Below, piece after piece: positions 22,311 to 32,629 of a DNA stretch of 64,000 nt. Source of the stretch: Amylostereum areolatum (Eukaryota; Basidiomycota; Agaricomycetes; Russulales; Stereaceae); NCBI GenBank assembly GCA_012932865.1, contig SAXG01000027.1, forward strand, positions 124,001 through 188,000, given 5' to 3'. Each line of letters begins with the position of its first letter. Position 1 is the stretch's first letter. A program made the position numbers and the translations under genes. The notes beneath the pieces are model-generated. The model did no database searches, had not been told where the DNA came from, and worked only from the letters and a program-made list of their open reading frames with translations.

Positions 22311-23321
22311 ATGTCGACAGGACCCTATCCTCTGGCTTCACTGGAACAGATTTCCCAGACTCCCTCTGCGCAGGACGGCCTTCCCAACGATCTCGAACAA
22401 GATCTTAGAGCATATGGCTGCAAGCTAATCCACCAAGCCGGCATCCTACTCAAGCAGTGCGTCTCTCTCTCGGCCCACCTACGCCTGCATTATCTTGTAA
22501 CAGAAAGCAGGTAGCAGTCGCGACCGCTCAGATCCTCTTCCAGAGGTTCTTCTATGTCAGTTCCATGAAACATTTCGGTATCGGGGTGAGTGACCATCCT
22601 TGTTTTCACTACACGAGACCAACGTTGGGCCCAGGACGTCGGCATGGGCGCACTGTATCTTGCTTCAAAACTCGAGGAATGTCCCATCCGTATGCGCGAC
22701 CTCATCAACGCCTACGACCTCCTTCTCAAGCGAGCCGTGTATACCGTTAAAACGAGCTCTTCCCCTCACGTCCTCCCTGGCTTCAGATACGAGCCTATGT
22801 CATACTTTGGCGACACCTTCTACGACCTCCGAGAGGCTCTCGTCGTTTCCGAAATGCAGATTCTCAAGAGACTGGGCTTTAATGTCAACGTCACCTTGCC
22901 GTATGGCACCCTCGTCAATTACATGCGCTTGCTTGGCCTTACCAGTCGCGAGGATGCTGTTTCGCGGGCCTGGGGGTATTTGAACGATGCGTATGCCAAT
23001 CCCCATCCCATTCGAGCCATTTTATCTGATATGTAGGTTTGTCTTAGACTTCAAACGCCGGTATATGCTCTGTACAACGTTCCCACCATCGTCTCCGCCG
23101 CCATTCTTCTTACAACTCGCCACCTCGGTATTTCATTGCCCTCAGCACCGCAAAACTGCTGGTGGGATCTGTTCGATGCAGATTACGAAGACGTGTGGAC
23201 TGTTTGCGGGTATATCATGCGTCTTTATCGGGTACGCACCGAGGAGGAAAGGGCTCGAGTGGTGGGAATGGTCGGGAAAAAGGATGTGCGTAGTTGGTTG
23301 GAAGCGAACGCGGAGCGATAG
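22311..23321 (+). CDS. Cyclin L-type cyclin (CDK partner in transcription/splicing)
   Basis: Begins MSTGPYPLASLEQISQTPSA. Motifs of the first cyclin box follow: CKLIHQAGILLK, VATAQILFQRFFYVSSMKHF and MGALYLASKLEECPIRMRDL (the charged KLEE pattern of cyclin boxes). Next are ALVVSEMQILKRLGFNVNV and GTLVNYMRLLGL. The second box has AWGYLNDALQTPVYALYNV, IVSAAILLTTRHLGI and WWDLFDADYEDV. The order and spacing match cyclin L, partner of CDK11-type kinases in pre-mRNA processing. No RS domain follows; the protein stops soon after the second box (SWLEANAER), shorter than animal cyclin L. It is divergent from the RS-rich gene with about 317 bp between starts. Confidence 0.87.
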
Positions 23322-23553
23322 CCCTTCTTGCCCTCGGGATTTCTACTCCTACGCTTTCGTCTGCGATGTACATACCGGCGTATAAAAATGATGTACGGTG
23401 TACCGACAACTGGGACGGACGAAACCAAGTCAGACCGTGGGAGACACGTTGCGCGTAGCGGCGGTGCAGAATCGCAAGTCGCGTCTTGCCAGTTGCCACA
23501 CCGTCCCACACGCGTCCACCGCTCGTTCTCTCAATACAACCCCTGTACCAAGT

Positions 23554-26258
23554 ATGCTCGACCATTGTTCAATTTCGCACAAGGGTACGTGTCGGTCTCT
23601 CCATACTTCGATTTCAATTCATCGTAGTTGTAGGAGGAGTTGTCTTATGGGCGCGCTCTTTCACTCCTGCGGCTCAGCATCTGGCCAACTCCTCCGCTTC
23701 CCCCGTCAATTCTCTTATCCGTGACGCGCTCATAGAGGGACGAACGACAGAGGAGAAGTACGAGAAGGACGGTTATGCCGTTAGGTGGACGTTTGTCAAC
23801 GACCTGGAACTTATATTCGTCGTGCGTCATTTCCTTTCTTGCACCACGTCCATATCATTGAACCACGCCCGTCCTTTACAGGTGGCATATCAACGCATTC
23901 TCCAACTCACATATGTCGAGGATCTGCTGGCTGCTCTCAAAACACTGTTCGTCAAGTTGTTCCAGCCGTTCCTGGCATCCTTCGTCGCCTCCATGCACGC
24001 TGCGCAGAGCGGAGTGGCCACTGTTGCTTCCGATCCTGCTATCTGGAACTTCTCCAAGGCATTTGAAGGGTGGGACACCGTATTTGACAAACTGTTGAGG
24101 GGCCTCGAGGAGAAGGCCGCCGTGGTGAGTGCACCGTTTGGATTCGAGGTCGGCCGGCTGAATTCCGAACTAGGACAGGAAATCTCGGCTCCGTCCCGCG
24201 TCGCGTCCTGCGATTGACCCGCCGAGTCCCCTTTCGAGCGATGTGGACACTGGTATGTTCGCTTCTTCCTCCACGTTTGATGATGAATAATGACAACGCG
24301 CATGCAGCTCCCACAGAATCGCCTACTGTTTCGACAGATGAACAACAGATCGCCCGCAACGTACAAGCTTTGAAAAACAGACTCCGCGGAAGAGGTGGTC
24401 GGCGGGGTGGAAAAGGGCCGGGTCGGCCGGACACTGGGAGCGGGAGGGAGAGCTATCCTGGTTCTGAGTAAGGTGTTCGCCTTGCTGTGGTGATACCTGG
24501 ATTTCTGACCGCCAGATAGGACTGAAAGCCCAAAGAAACCACAAAAGGGAAAGGCTCTACGCAAGTGGGGACACGAGGCTCCGACTGAAACTGATATGGC
24601 GGCCCTCGACTTCAGCTACGACAAGCTATCGGATCTGGAGAAGCCTGGGGGGTCGCACGACGTTCAGGCCCTTGTTGACCAGACATCTCTGGGCACGCGG
24701 AGTGTCAACGGTCTTTACGAGGTGAAGGACTGGGAGTTTGGCAAGAATGGTTCTGCAGATGCAGCCATCTCTGAAGCTCTGAACTCGAACAATGCTGGGC
24801 CGTCCAAGCCTTCAGGATCGCTAGGCGCTCTCGGGTCCATGTTTGCTCGACTTACCGGTTCGAAGGTGCTCACGGAGGAGGACTTGAAACCTGTCCTGGA
24901 GGGCATGAAGCAACACTTGATGAAAAAGAACGTCGCAAAGGAAATATCGGAGAAAGTGTGCGAAGGCGTTGGAGAAAATCTGGTTGGCAAGAAAGTCGGT
25001 GGCTTCCAAAGTACGTCGGCCCTTCCTGCTTCCCTCGGGGCCTTGCTCAAGAATGCGGTGTTTAGCTACCAACGCCGCCGTAATGCAGGCGCTATCGGCC
25101 TCGATTACACGGATTTTGACCCCGAAGACATCCACCGATCTTCTCCTTTCTATCCGGAGCAAGCTCTCTTCTCCATTGACTTCGAAGCAGCAGCGCCTGC
25201 CCTATAGCATCACCTTTGTCGGCGTCAACGGTGTTGGCAAAAGCACCAATCTATCCAAGGTGTGCTTCTGGCTCATCCAGAACGGTTTCAGAGTCTTGAT
25301 TGCGGCATGCGACACTTTCCGGTGCGTTTCATTTGTTCCTTCAGCACTTATCTATGGCCTTGCATTGTGATGCCCCACTATTTTTTTCTCGCGTTCATAA
25401 TTCTCAACTGCCGTGCTGACAACTGGACTAGGAGTGGCGCTGTTGAGCAACTGCGAGTGCATGTTCGGAACTTGAGCATGTTGGGTGTCAATGGGGCTGG
25501 TGATAGCAAAGGCCGAGTTGAGCTGTACGAACGTGGATACGGGAAGGATGCGGCTAGCATTGCCAAGGAGGCTATCGGTTATGGCAAGCGTCCCACAGGT
25601 TGTTACACGACTTGACCTAACCCTTGTTGCAGGGAGAGACAACGACTTTGATGTCGTGCTAATCGATACTGCAGGGCGTATGCAGGACAATGAGGTGCGT
25701 TCATCATTTTTGCTCACGGCCGTCACTGACGAGTGTAAACCAGCCCCTCATGCGCGCATTAGCCAAAGTCGGCGCCATTCCCCCTTTCTTCCTTACGTCG
25801 CCTTATCTAACATTCCTGCAGTTGGTGGCTGTGAACAACCCGGACAAAATTCTTTTCGTGGGCGAGGCTCTGGTTGGAAACGAGGCCGTGGACCAGCTAT
25901 CCAAGTTCGATCGAGCACTGCGCGATTTCTCATCCGGAGCGGGAGGCGTTGGTAAAGGTCGTGGCATCGACGGCATGATAGTCACCAAATGGGACACGGT
26001 CGACGATAAGGTCTGGTAAATCCCGCCGCTGTTGAGATGCGCAGCTCACCCGTCTTCTTTCCTGTGCAGGTCGGTGCTGCTTTATCGATGACCTACGTTA
26101 CGGGCCAACCTATCGTGTTTGTGGGAACGGGTCAGGTGTGTATGCTATGCTGCGGTCCTGTCGCGCTTCACTCATGGCGCTACGCTTGATGTCAGACGTA
26201 CACCGACCTCCGGCAACTTCGTGTCCAGAATGTGGTTCAAGCCATTCTGAGTGACTAA
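23554..26258 (+). CDS. SRP101: Signal recognition particle receptor, alpha subunit
   Basis: The GTPase SR-alpha docks SRP-ribosome complexes at the ER membrane. The N-terminal SRX longin domain is visible (MLDHCSISHK, VVLWARSFTP, RWTFVNDLELIFV, VEDLLAALKTLFVKLFQPFL). A charged linker rich in Arg/Gly/Lys follows (KNRLRGRGGRRGGKGPGR), then the N domain (LTEEDLKPVLEGMKQHLMKK) and the G domain. The latter contains GVNGVGKSTNLSK, ACDTFRSGAVEQL, IDTAGRMQDNE, TKWDTVDDKVGAA and GTGQTYTDLRQL. It ends VQNVVQAILSD, as SR-alpha proteins do. About eleven introns. The first codons are assigned by joining MLDHCSISHK to VVGGVVLWAR across a 43-nt intron, which reproduces the family N-terminus. Confidence 0.94.
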
Positions 26259-26548
26259 GCCACGGACTTCGCGCTCACGAAGCATATTCAAAGCCTGTCG
26301 TTTTGTTGTACTTACCGCGCAGTCACCCCGTTGCTTGTTGACTGTATTGTTACCTTACTCTGGTTATGTGCTTGACATATCTTACCCTATGGAGCTGCGT
26401 CAATGTATGTATTTGTACAGATACTGATAGACAAGGGATCGATAATACTAATGGTACTGGTGTAATACAATGCGGTAGGATATTCTTGGAACGCTGAAAA
26501 TCCGTAAGAAGCGGAGCTCAGTGCGAATGAATGTCCTGAGGAGCGAGA

Positions 26549-27640
26549 CTAGTCGACGAAAAACGATCGCTGCTCCTCTCTGTCCGACGGAGAGTGATAA
26601 TAGCTGTCTCCCTGCAAGCGCTCCAACGAGCCGCTATCCACACTGTCGCGGTACGAGGCAGGCCCGAGACTCGCGAATCTCACGACGGAGGGGAAAACCG
26701 CAGGGCCATCCTTCCCGGAGTAAAAGGTCGAGTCCGTCTCGTCGCGATGGACGGCGTAGTTCGCGAGGATACTAGTAGGAGGTTGGAATTTTTCGCGAGC
26801 GGCGGGGTTGAGGAATTCGGTGGAGGGCGCCCTACTGTGCGCGGCCTCCAAGTCGGCGCGGTGACGGCGGTGTCTAACCACAAGGAAGGTAATTGTGACA
26901 AGCAAAAGTACGCCGGCGACTGCCCCGCCAATGATAGCGCCAGTGATCAGATTGTGGGTGGAAAGTGCCCCGCTTCCGGAAATAGATGACGAGGAAGTGG
27001 AGGTGGAGGAAGGAGATGTGTCGCTGGAGATGGAGGTGGAGGCGTCAAGAAAAGAGGTAGATAAGGATGATGTGGACCCCGTCAAAGGAAGGAGTAGAGT
27101 GGAGTCTGTTGTAGACACGGATGCTGCAGTGGTTGCTAGTGGCGATGAGTGTGTCGGTGGAGGTACGACGAAGGATGATCGCGTTGGGGTGGGAAACGGT
27201 ATTGTCGAAAATGAAGACGTCGAAGGAGTGGGAGATGGGAAGTCATTGGGGAAACTGAATGGTGGAGGCGCAGGATTTTCACCACCATCGGGTGGTGGGC
27301 CTCCCTGACGTTTCTTGTGGACGCGTCGTCGAACTTGAGCGTTCGAGGACGTGAACGCTTGGTCTACACGGGCGCATCTGGTCAATGATGCAGGATCTCT
27401 TACGATGGAGACCAAGCACCAACCTGGAGCGTGCTCATGACCAGCGACCATACTTTGTGCGATCAAGTACAGACAAGAGAAATCTGCGTTCTTTATCAGT
27501 TTATCGTTACTCAGAGAGTGTACACGAAGACTTACAACAACGATTTTGTAAAGTAACCTGACGACAAAGAGGAGGAACCCGTCTGGCGGCCTGGAGGGAT
27601 GAGTAGAGCGGAATGAGACGCACGAACGCTGTCCAGGGGG
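26549..27640 (-). CDS. Single-pass membrane protein with Ser/Thr-rich ectodomain
   Basis: The large exon runs to 26549. It has a Cys-containing N-terminal part (LIAQSMVAGHEHAPGWCLV, LTRCARVDQAFT), a Pro-rich then Ser/Thr-rich stalk likely to be O-glycosylated, and one transmembrane helix (ITGAIIGGAVAGVLLLVTI) followed by HRRHR. The cytoplasmic tail has SRAPSTEFLNPAAREKF. A 52-nt intron (27533-27482 region) joins an upstream exon whose best frame reads RVPPLCRQVTLQNRC, adding two more cysteines to the ectodomain. The true start and signal peptide were not located, so the 5' coordinate is approximate. The layout is common in basidiomycete cell-surface proteins of unknown function. Confidence 0.6.
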   Translation of the reverse strand, partial: PPGQRSCVSFRSTHPSRPPDGFLLFVVRLLYKIVVVSLRVHSLSNDKLIKNADFSCLYLIAQSMVAGHEHAPGWCLVSIVRDPASLTRCARVDQAFTSSNAQVRRRVHKKRQGGPPPDGGENPAPPPFSFPNDFPSPTPSTSSFSTIPFPTPTRSSFVVPPPTHSSPLATTAASVSTTDSTLLLPLTGSTSSLSTSFLDASTSISSDTSPSSTSTSSSSISGSGALSTHNLITGAIIGGAVAGVLLLVTITFLVVRHRRHRADLEAAHSRAPSTEFLNPAAREKFQPPTSILANYAVHRDETDSTFYSGKDGPAVFPSVVRFASLGPASYRDSVDSGSLERLQGDSYYHSPSDREEQRSFFVD

Positions 27641-28035
27641 TGTTTTAGAGATCAACCGATGTCGGTCGATCCATTAATAAGACGCTGCATGGTTATGAGT
27701 ATGGGAAAGAGGATTCGATAGAGCTGTGCACATTGAGGGCAGACAGGGCAGGGCGGTCGCTGGTATGAACGAAAAAGGAGAGGAAGAAGACCGATGGTCG
27801 GGCATTGTCGTTAACAAGGCAGATGGGGAAACGATCAAGCAAGAGTCAAGACGACAGAGAGAACTGCGAGTCTGCGACCAGTGAGCGAGCGTGAGCCATT
27901 TCCTGACCTTTCTCAGGTTTCTGAGGATATCTGACCTGATGATCACCGTACTTACTCAGACAATCAAAATCGTCAAATGGGCGTTCCGGCTGGACTTGGA
28001 ACCAAGTTCGACGGAACTTTGCGTCAGCGACTTGG
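27641..28035. other. Divergent intergenic region, membrane protein / glyoxalase II
   Basis: Probably includes the 5' exon(s) of the leftward membrane protein gene, for which I could not settle a start, and the promoter of the glyoxalase II gene. No repeat or RNA gene was seen. Confidence 0.35.
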
Positions 28036-29152
28036 ATGCTCACGCGACCTCGTTCTGTCATGCTTTCCAGACCTTTCCTCCGCTCGAGCTCGGTTTCCTT
28101 CTCTCGCTCGTTCTCTTCGTCGCTTTCCCGCAAAATGAAGATCGTCCCCGTTCCAGTCCGCGATGACAACTACGCGTACCTGCTCATCGACGATAAGTCG
28201 AACAAAGCCGCTGCAGTCGATCCTTACACAGTCTCTAAGGTGAAGGCCGCTGCAGATCAACTGGGGGTCCAGATTGTCGCAGGTATCACGACCCATCATC
28301 ACTTTGACCACAGTGGCGGAAACGACGTCCGTGCCGTGTCTTCTATGATAATTGCCTCTCATTCAACCACGTCATTCTATAGGAATTTGTGAGCTCCGCC
28401 TCCTTCCTCTTCGTCTATTGCCCGTTTGACTGCGGTCCTATAGGCCAAGACCTTTCCTGGAGTCCCTATCTATGGAGGCAGCAACAAGGTTCCTGCCCTG
28501 ACCAACCTGGTCAAAGACAAGGACGAGTTCACGGTTGGAGACGCAGTCCATGTCAAGTAAGTTTGCGTAACTATGGCCGTATAGCAGGGGTAATAACTCA
28601 AACAATGGTTGTCCTCCGGCACGATCAGATGTCTTGCAACACCGTGCCATACTCAGGACTCCATCTGTTACCACATCACCGACTCCTCGGACACGTCTCA
28701 GCCTGGAGGCGTGTTCACTGGCGACACCCTCTTCATCGCCGGCTGTGGCCGGTTTTTCGAGGGTACAGGCGAGGAAATGCACAAAGCCCTGTCTTACCTA
28801 GGAATCCTCCCGGAGAAGACCGTCGTCTATAATGGTCACGAATACACCGCTGGAAACCTCAAGTTTGCCCTTGCCGTTGACCCGGAGAACGCAGGCCTGA
28901 AGCGGCTGAGCACAATCGTTGCTCAGAACTCAGTCACTACAGGTTTGACTACGATCGGAGACGAGAAGACATGGAACCCGTTTATGCGATTATCGAGCGA
29001 GGCAATCAAGTGAGCGCATCCTTTCATTATCACGGCTTTCCATGATGTTGACACACTTTGAATGTAGGAATGCGACAAAAGCAGGCCCGAGTACCTCAGA
29101 TAGCGAGATCATGGACGAGTTAAGGAACCAGAAGAATAATTTCAGGGGGTAG
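28036..29152 (+). CDS. GLO2: Glyoxalase II (hydroxyacylglutathione hydrolase), dual start
   Basis: The enzyme hydrolyses S-lactoylglutathione to lactate and glutathione, the second step of methylglyoxal detoxification. The metallo-beta-lactamase motif THHHFDHSGGN is followed by other metal ligands in TPCHTQDSICYH and FTGDTLFIAGCGRFFEG, then VYNGHEYT. The C-terminal glyoxalase domain includes TWNPFMRL. The ATG at 28036 adds 33 residues without acidic amino acids, rich in Ser/Arg/Phe (MLSRPFLRSSSVSF), before the in-frame ATG at 28135. That second ATG begins MKIVPVPVRDDNYAYLL, as cytosolic enzymes do. Long and short starts would give mitochondrial and cytosolic forms. A 6-nt exon (28383-28388) encodes Glu-Phe between introns of 56 and 55 nt. 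Length is normal. Confidence 0.93.
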
Positions 29153-29451
29153 TATGTTCATACCCATTCTCCCTGTCGCCACCCAGTGCTCATGGGTTCT
29201 CCAGAAAGTTGTATTCCGCCGTCGTGCGTGGGGATTCATGATGGTTGGAACAAGGCAAGAAGCGAGCAGGTTGTAGAGCTGTTGTAGAGTGTGTGCACGG
29301 GTAACATCCTGGTGTGGATACGATTCAAGACCGGACGATGTTCATACTTACATGCCAACGTTTTCACGAAGGGGTCCCGCATTTGTCCTCCTATGTAAAA
29401 CCATCACGTCCTGCATTCGGCTCAGTAGGTTGCGTTGACGCTATAGCAATT

Positions 29452-31055
29452 TTAAACTTCGAGGTCTTTCGCAAACGGTCCCCTTCCCTCCGCCCGTACG
29501 TCCATCACCTTCCAAAACCCACACGTCTTACCTTCATTCTGCTCGCCCGCAGTGCACGCCCACCAATACCTAAACTCCCCCTCCCCACGCTTTTCCTCTT
29601 CGCCCGGGTTGCCGCTCTCTCGTTGCCGCTTGCGCATATCCGGTCTTAGCGTCGTGCGCTCACCGCATCGACAGACCGGGATTGAATCCGGGTGGAAATC
29701 GGGGCGGTAGAACCGGAACGTGATGTTGATGCGGCAGTTGGAAGGGTCCAGCGTGAGCTGAGGGAGCGATTTCGGAGGTGGGTATCCCGGGTGGAAGCGA
29801 TCCAGCGTGGACTGGGGAGGTATGGAATGTTTGAAGCGCTCCTGGGTTGACGCGTGCATGATAACAAGCTACGCTTCGCACGTCAGATAACGTATGGCTT
29901 CGGACCCGGTATGTGAACGCGTACGGAGTTATGGGGGAGAGGCATATTGTAGGTTCGCGCAGTCCGCTTGTCGACCTCATCAACAGGAATCACTTCACGG
30001 AGGCGAAACGTCCGTGGCGTTCCTAACCAGCGCCTCGTTCTGGTCAAATGTTGGTGAGAAATTTTAGGTCACCCACCCAAGCTTAGGCTCGCGATTGTCG
30101 CATACGGGCCTAGAGACGTCAGTCGATCCGAGTGAAACCCGACGGTCTCCTTCGCGCCTTCGTAGCAATTGGACGCCGCGAAGTTCGCGCGCCAGATGAT
30201 CTTGTCGTCGCCCTCCTTCCCGTGTATCCCTCCCCACTCGAGCGGAAAGCGATCGCGTTTATGCATCTCCTTGTTAACGACCTTTTCGATGATGGTGCAC
30301 GCTTCTTCCAGGACGGCAGGGAATGCACGCGGAGGGGTACCCTGAGCGCCGCCATTGTACCTGCCCCACGACGGTCAGAGGCTCAATATCTGTGAAAATG
30401 TACGACCGGCAACCGACCATGCTCTGGCGACTTTGTGGAGTGCCTCAATGTCTTCGTCGTTTCCTTCGGCCCGTGTATAAAAAGCAGTGCGGTGAGGGCT
30501 TTCGACCATGCGATCGAAGAGGTGCCATTTGTTCCTTTTCCAGCTGCACGCCTCATTGAGCATCGTATAAAAGAGACTGCACGCGAGTTCAGGGGGCAAG
30601 ATGGAAGGATGAAGAGTGCATGGAGTGTGCTGAGCGATCATAGAAGAATTTGCCAGAGTCAGCGGTGGGAAGCGCGCCACAGACGGCGGCTTAGACGGCG
30701 GGGGCTTCAGGACATCCATAAGATTGGTGGCCGGCTTCGAATGAGATTCGGAGCTCGAGGGCGGCTTGTTGGACGAGGAGGACGAGGACGGTTTAAGGGA
30801 AAGCTGCTTGATCGGCGAAGATGTCCCGGCCTTTTTCTTGGGAGGAACGGTGGGTTCAAGCCATCCGTCAAGACCCTTCCGTTTTTTGCCACTGGTTTTC
30901 GAAGGTGGCGACGTGAGCGCGCGCTCGGCGGCCTGAACATCGCCATTGGCTTCCACCAGAGCTTCAAGAAGGACGTGGTGAGGCGGAGCTGGAGGGGGGA
31001 GAATACTCGTAAGAATGGCGAGGAGGGTGTCTGTGTCCTGAAGTGCATCGCTCAT
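29452..31055 (-). CDS. AlkB-type 2OG-Fe(II) dioxygenase with N-terminal CUE and C-terminal GRF zinc finger
   Basis: Start ATG at 31055. N-terminus: a CUE-like ubiquitin-binding helix bundle (LLAILTSILPPP, VLLEALVEANGDVQAAERAL). Then a basic Ser/Pro linker with KKRKGLDGWLEP, which resembles a short interaction motif. The AlkB domain begins at FPPLTLANSSM and includes CSWKRNKWHLFDR, RANFAASNCYEG and the iron ligands HSD (GFHSDRLTSLGP). The distal His lies in MHASTQERFKHSIPP, and RINITFRFYRPDF carries the 2OG-binding Arg. C-terminus: a GRF zinc finger (CRCGERTTLRPDM, WWACTAGEQ, TCGFWKV). AlkB proteins of the ALKBH2/3 type reverse alkylation damage in DNA or RNA; GRF fingers bind single-stranded nucleic acid. 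Introns split the catalytic domain. The start lies 168 bp from a transposon. Confidence 0.86.
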
Positions 31056-31222
31056 GGCGAAGCATGGACGTAAGGATTGGGTGAAAGCAACGAGTGGAAT
31101 TGCAGAACCTGAGTCACCGATGTTATTAGTGGAAGACCAGAACGCGTCCGGCGTCCGCGGCGAGCGCGATGACATCCCCGAACGCGTCGTCGGCCCGGAC
31201 CGGCCCGACTTTGCATCTCAAA

Positions 31223-32550
31223 CCCAGTCAAAAGTCGGTCGATAGGATCCGATACAACTACGATACAAAATGATACGAAGGGATACGAAAAGATACGATC
31301 GAGAAAATAGCCGAAAGGGACGGATACAGGCGGATACGGCGGATACGAATGGGATACGATACGATACAGACGATACGACCCTGTTTTTCTCGTTCGTCCT
31401 TATTCTTTCCTTCGCTTATTGTGTTCGCCTAATCTATGGACTTATTCGAAGGTCTCGACGACTTCGAGTCCACGCGTCCACGCGTTATTTACTCTACATA
31501 CATATCTAAGATAGATTCTGTGAGCCTGCTCGGTGCTCCCGTGCGCTTTGTGTGTTCTTGTTTACACTCACTTTGCCCTTCGTGTAAGTACGTCCACTCG
31601 GTCCTCCTTCCGTTCCTCCCCCATCTCTTCCTTCCACACCCCGATGTCCACGATGGCACGACCTGGGCCCACAACTTCCGCGACCCGTAGTTCCCGTATC
31701 CGCAAGCCCCACCCACCTGCCCTGTCTGTGCCCCCCCATTGCCGCCACCATTCCGTGCTCTTGCCCCCACCGTCTCCATGTTCCCATTGTCGCCAGCAAA
31801 CCACCTCGTCGATAGCCGTGCCACTCCCCAGTGCCCTAGCCTCGGTCTCCGCAATGCCGGCACTGCCCTCACCACCTCAACACCTCTCGCAACGTCCTCA
31901 CCCTCATAGTGTTTATGTGTGAGTCGTTACCTCCTCCCAGTTGGACCCTGCCTGCCACATTGGCCGTGCGCCGTCCCCCGGTATGTTCACTTACTCTCAG
32001 CGCTCACAATCCCCATGCTGACCATGTTTTACTTCTGTCTATGCCCACCCACCTACCCACCATGTCCGTGCTGCACCTGTAATTCCCATCAAGAGCCTTC
32101 ACTCCTGCTTCATCATCCCCGCCGCATCAGTGCTGGCAGTTTTATGCCATTTTTATGCACGCTCTCGTCATTACCATACCCTTACCTTCCCGTCAAATAC
32201 GTAGTATATGTAGATGATAATAAAAATGTTTCATTCCAAACCCGAACGATTAGTGACCGAAGAGCCCCACAAGATAATTGAAAACTGTCGAATTAGTAGC
32301 CTATGGCAGGTGTCCCTGCGACCTGTGCCGAATTCCTGAGCCAGTAAGACTAGCCAATATAGTGAGAAATAGTGAATAAATCGGATACAAGTCGATAGGA
32401 TGCCGATACGGGTGCAACATTTCGATACGATTCGGATACGATTCGTATCCGTTCGTATCGTGTTGTATCGTGTTTGTATCGTGTTGTATCGTGTTGTATC
32501 GTGTTTGTATCGTGTTTGTATCGGATCCTATCGACCGACTTTTGACTGGG
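31223..32550. mobile_element. 1328-bp TIR DNA transposon (non-autonomous, MULE-like)
   Basis: The left terminus 31223-31257 starts cccagtcaaaagtcggtcg and ends ccgatacaa. Its exact reverse complement occupies 32516-32550 (35 bp, no mismatch). Next to it, both subterminal regions are packed with gatac(a/g) repeats on opposite strands (31250-31380; 32370-32520). The flanks catctcaaa (31214-31222) and actctcaaa (32551-32559) match at 7 of 9 positions, a decayed 9-bp target duplication as made by Mutator-like elements. The interior (31400-32340) is C/T-rich with no recognisable transposase. The element ends 79 bp before the HIS3 ATG and starts 168 bp from the AlkB ATG, so it makes up most of their shared promoter region. 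The superfamily assignment is tentative. Confidence 0.87.
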
Positions 32551-32629
32551 ACTCTCAAAGCGAGTGCTCTCAGGCTCTTCCCGCCCGGCACACCTCCATT
32601 TATTACACCTCTACACCTCTACACACCCC

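Noticed and set aside
26549..27655. Continuous 368-codon reading without an intron for the membrane protein
   Set aside because: Its first codon is not ATG (ttg at 27655), and a good 52-nt intron with gtaagt donor gives a more conserved-looking Cys-rich N-terminus.
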